5,149 nucleotides of DNA from Alphaproteobacteria bacterium (GTDB lineage Bacteria; Pseudomonadota; Alphaproteobacteria; Rhizobiales; Devosiaceae): positions 1-5,149 of the forward strand of contig JAHJOS010000686.1 in the NCBI GenBank assembly GCA_018820005.1, written 5' to 3'. The position numbers were made by a program, and so were the translations under genes. Positions 4,151-5,149 of the stretch are shown here, in pieces (position 1 is the stretch's first letter; every line of letters begins with the position of its first letter). Under the pieces are notes generated by a model that was given only the letters and a program-made list of their open reading frames with translations, was not told where the DNA came from and did no database searches.

Positions 4151-5149
4151 TTAGCGTGCGGCGGTGGCTGGTCCGAACTTACGCGCGGCATCCATTGCCA
4201 ATCCCAGCCCCACGCTGCCCAGCACGTCGGTCCGCACCAGATCGGCGTCGGGGAACATGGCCTCCAGCCGCTTGGCGATGGCGGGCACCTGGGTCGATCC
4301 GCCCGTCAGGATCAGGCTATCGATGGCGCCAATGCCCACCCCTGCCCGGCGCAGCGTCTCCGCAATGGTTGTCTCGATGCGCTGCACCGAACTGGCCAGC
4401 GCCGCCGACAAATCGTCCAGGGTCATCACCGTCTCGATGGTCTGGTCACGCACGGCAAAGGAAAACGGCGTGCTGTCCGCATCGGACAGGGCGATCTTGG
4501 CGCCTTCGACAGCCCCCACCAACCGGTGACCGAGCCGGTCTTCGATCAGTTCGATCATGGTCTCGACCTTGTCGGCTTCCACCGCCTCGTTACGGGTGCC
4601 CCGCAGGTCGCGCAATGCCTTGGCATTGTAGAGCCGGTTGATGCGGTGCCAGGTCGAGAGATCATAATAGGGCGCCACCGGCAGGTGCCGCTTGCCGTCG
4701 CGGGTCAGGCTGCCCAGCCCCAGTTCGGGCATCACCTTGGTCATCGACAGCAGACGGTCGAAATCGGTGCCGCCGATATGCACGCCTGCCGTGGCCAGGA
4801 TATCGCCGCTGCGATCGCTGGCCCGCGCACGTTCCGGCGATACGCGAACCACGGAAAAGTCGGAAGTGCCGCCACCCAGATCGACGATCAGTGCCAGCCG
4901 CTCTGCCGTCACCTGCCGCTCATAGTCGAGCGCGGCGGCAATGGGCTCGAACTGAAAGTCGATATGGCGGAAACCCTGGGCCCGCACCGCGCCAGCCAAT
5001 TGCTCCTGCGCGGCGGCATCTGCCACCGGGTCATCGTCGACAAAGTGCACCGGCCGGCCGCACACCACCGAATCGATGGGTTCACCCAATTCGGTCTCGG
5101 CACGCTGCTTGAGCTGGGCGATGAACAGGCCCAGGATTTCGATGAAGCC
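4151..5149 (-). CDS. Hsp70-family (YegD-like) chaperone, C-terminal part, truncated by the right window edge
   Basis: 332 residues are visible; the N-terminus, with phosphate-1 loop DFGTSN-type motif, is beyond the edge. Visible actin/Hsp70-fold elements in order are VVCGRPVHF (about 28-36), FEPIAAALDYE (67-77, connect region), the phosphate-2 loop VDLGGGTSDF (89-98), HIGGTDFDRLL (104-114) and the adenosine motif LTGGSTQVPAI (281-291). The protein ends about 40 residues after the adenosine motif, with no room for a DnaK-type substrate-binding domain or lid. It is therefore a nucleotide-binding-domain-only Hsp70, as in YegD, rather than DnaK or HscA. The GRPVHF signature also points to YegD. 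YegD proteins are presumed ATPases of poorly known role. A TTG at 5089 is not the start: the frame remains open with matching sequence (GFIEILGLFIAQLKQRAETE) to the edge. Confidence 0.9.
   Translation of the reverse strand, partial: GFIEILGLFIAQLKQRAETELGEPIDSVVCGRPVHFVDDDPVADAAAQEQLAGAVRAQGFRHIDFQFEPIAAALDYERQVTAERLALIVDLGGGTSDFSVVRVSPERARASDRSGDILATAGVHIGGTDFDRLLSMTKVMPELGLGSLTRDGKRHLPVAPYYDLSTWHRINRLYNAKALRDLRGTRNEAVEADKVETMIELIEDRLGHRLVGAVEGAKIALSDADSTPFSFAVRDQTIETVMTLDDLSAALASSVQRIETTIAETLRRAGVGIGAIDSLILTGGSTQVPAIAKRLEAMFPDADLVRTDVLGSVGLGLAMDAARKFGPATAAR

Noticed and set aside
3381..4154. Long plus-strand open frame (257 codons) opposite the DUF2254 gene
   Set aside because: Its composition is dominated by His, Arg and Gln, without a domain, and it lies entirely antisense to a well-supported gene. 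It is an artefact of high GC.
1..5149. CRISPR array, insertion sequence or tandem repeat
   Set aside because: No regularly spaced repeats, no terminal inverted repeats and no transposase sequence were found on either strand.

Overview
The window reads as a high-GC alphaproteobacterial chromosome segment, most likely Hyphomicrobiales (Rhizobiales; Devosia-like is a guess). The case rests on high GC with strongly GC-biased third codon positions, a GntR-type BioR regulator with TTATAGATAA operators (a biotin control system known from alphaproteobacteria), and a large-terminase N-terminus of the type found in alphaproteobacterial prophages and gene transfer agents. Every intact gene lies on the minus strand. 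The only plus-strand gene is a decayed remnant.

Layout in plus-strand coordinates. Positions 1-370 hold the N-terminal part of a phage/GTA large terminase, running off the left edge. Positions 348-779 hold a small protein with an N-terminal helix-turn-helix, immediately upstream of the large terminase and read as its small subunit. Together they form the first two genes of a DNA-packaging module that continues to the left. Positions 780-889 are non-coding and contain a GTGA-N6-TCAC dyad just upstream of the small-terminase gene. Positions 890-1270 hold the 3' part of a plus-strand pseudogene (missing 5' end, probable frameshift, in-frame nonsense codon), still followed by an intact-looking intrinsic terminator. 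Positions 1354-1956 are bioY, the substrate-binding membrane subunit of the biotin ECF transporter. Positions 2051-2704 are bioR. Positions 2787-4049 encode a DUF2254 membrane protein. Positions 4151-5149 hold the 3' portion of a YegD-like Hsp70-family gene, cut by the right edge.

The clearest functional unit is bioR-bioY. bioR carries a perfect 10-bp BioR palindrome three bases before its ATG. bioY carries a 9/10 match in its promoter region, and a further 8/10 match lies inside the bioY coding sequence, 63 bp from the promoter copy. The expected logic is that BioR represses its own gene and the biotin importer. bioR has no Shine-Dalgarno sequence, and a candidate promoter is placed so that transcription would begin at or next to the ATG, suggesting a leaderless mRNA whose promoter is covered by the operator.

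The DUF2254 and Hsp70-like genes are co-directional and 101 bp apart. They may be co-transcribed, but the sequence does not prove it. Nothing here forms an obviously new multi-gene system. The points most worth a second look are the operator architecture of the biotin locus and the junction between the packaging module and the decayed host gene.
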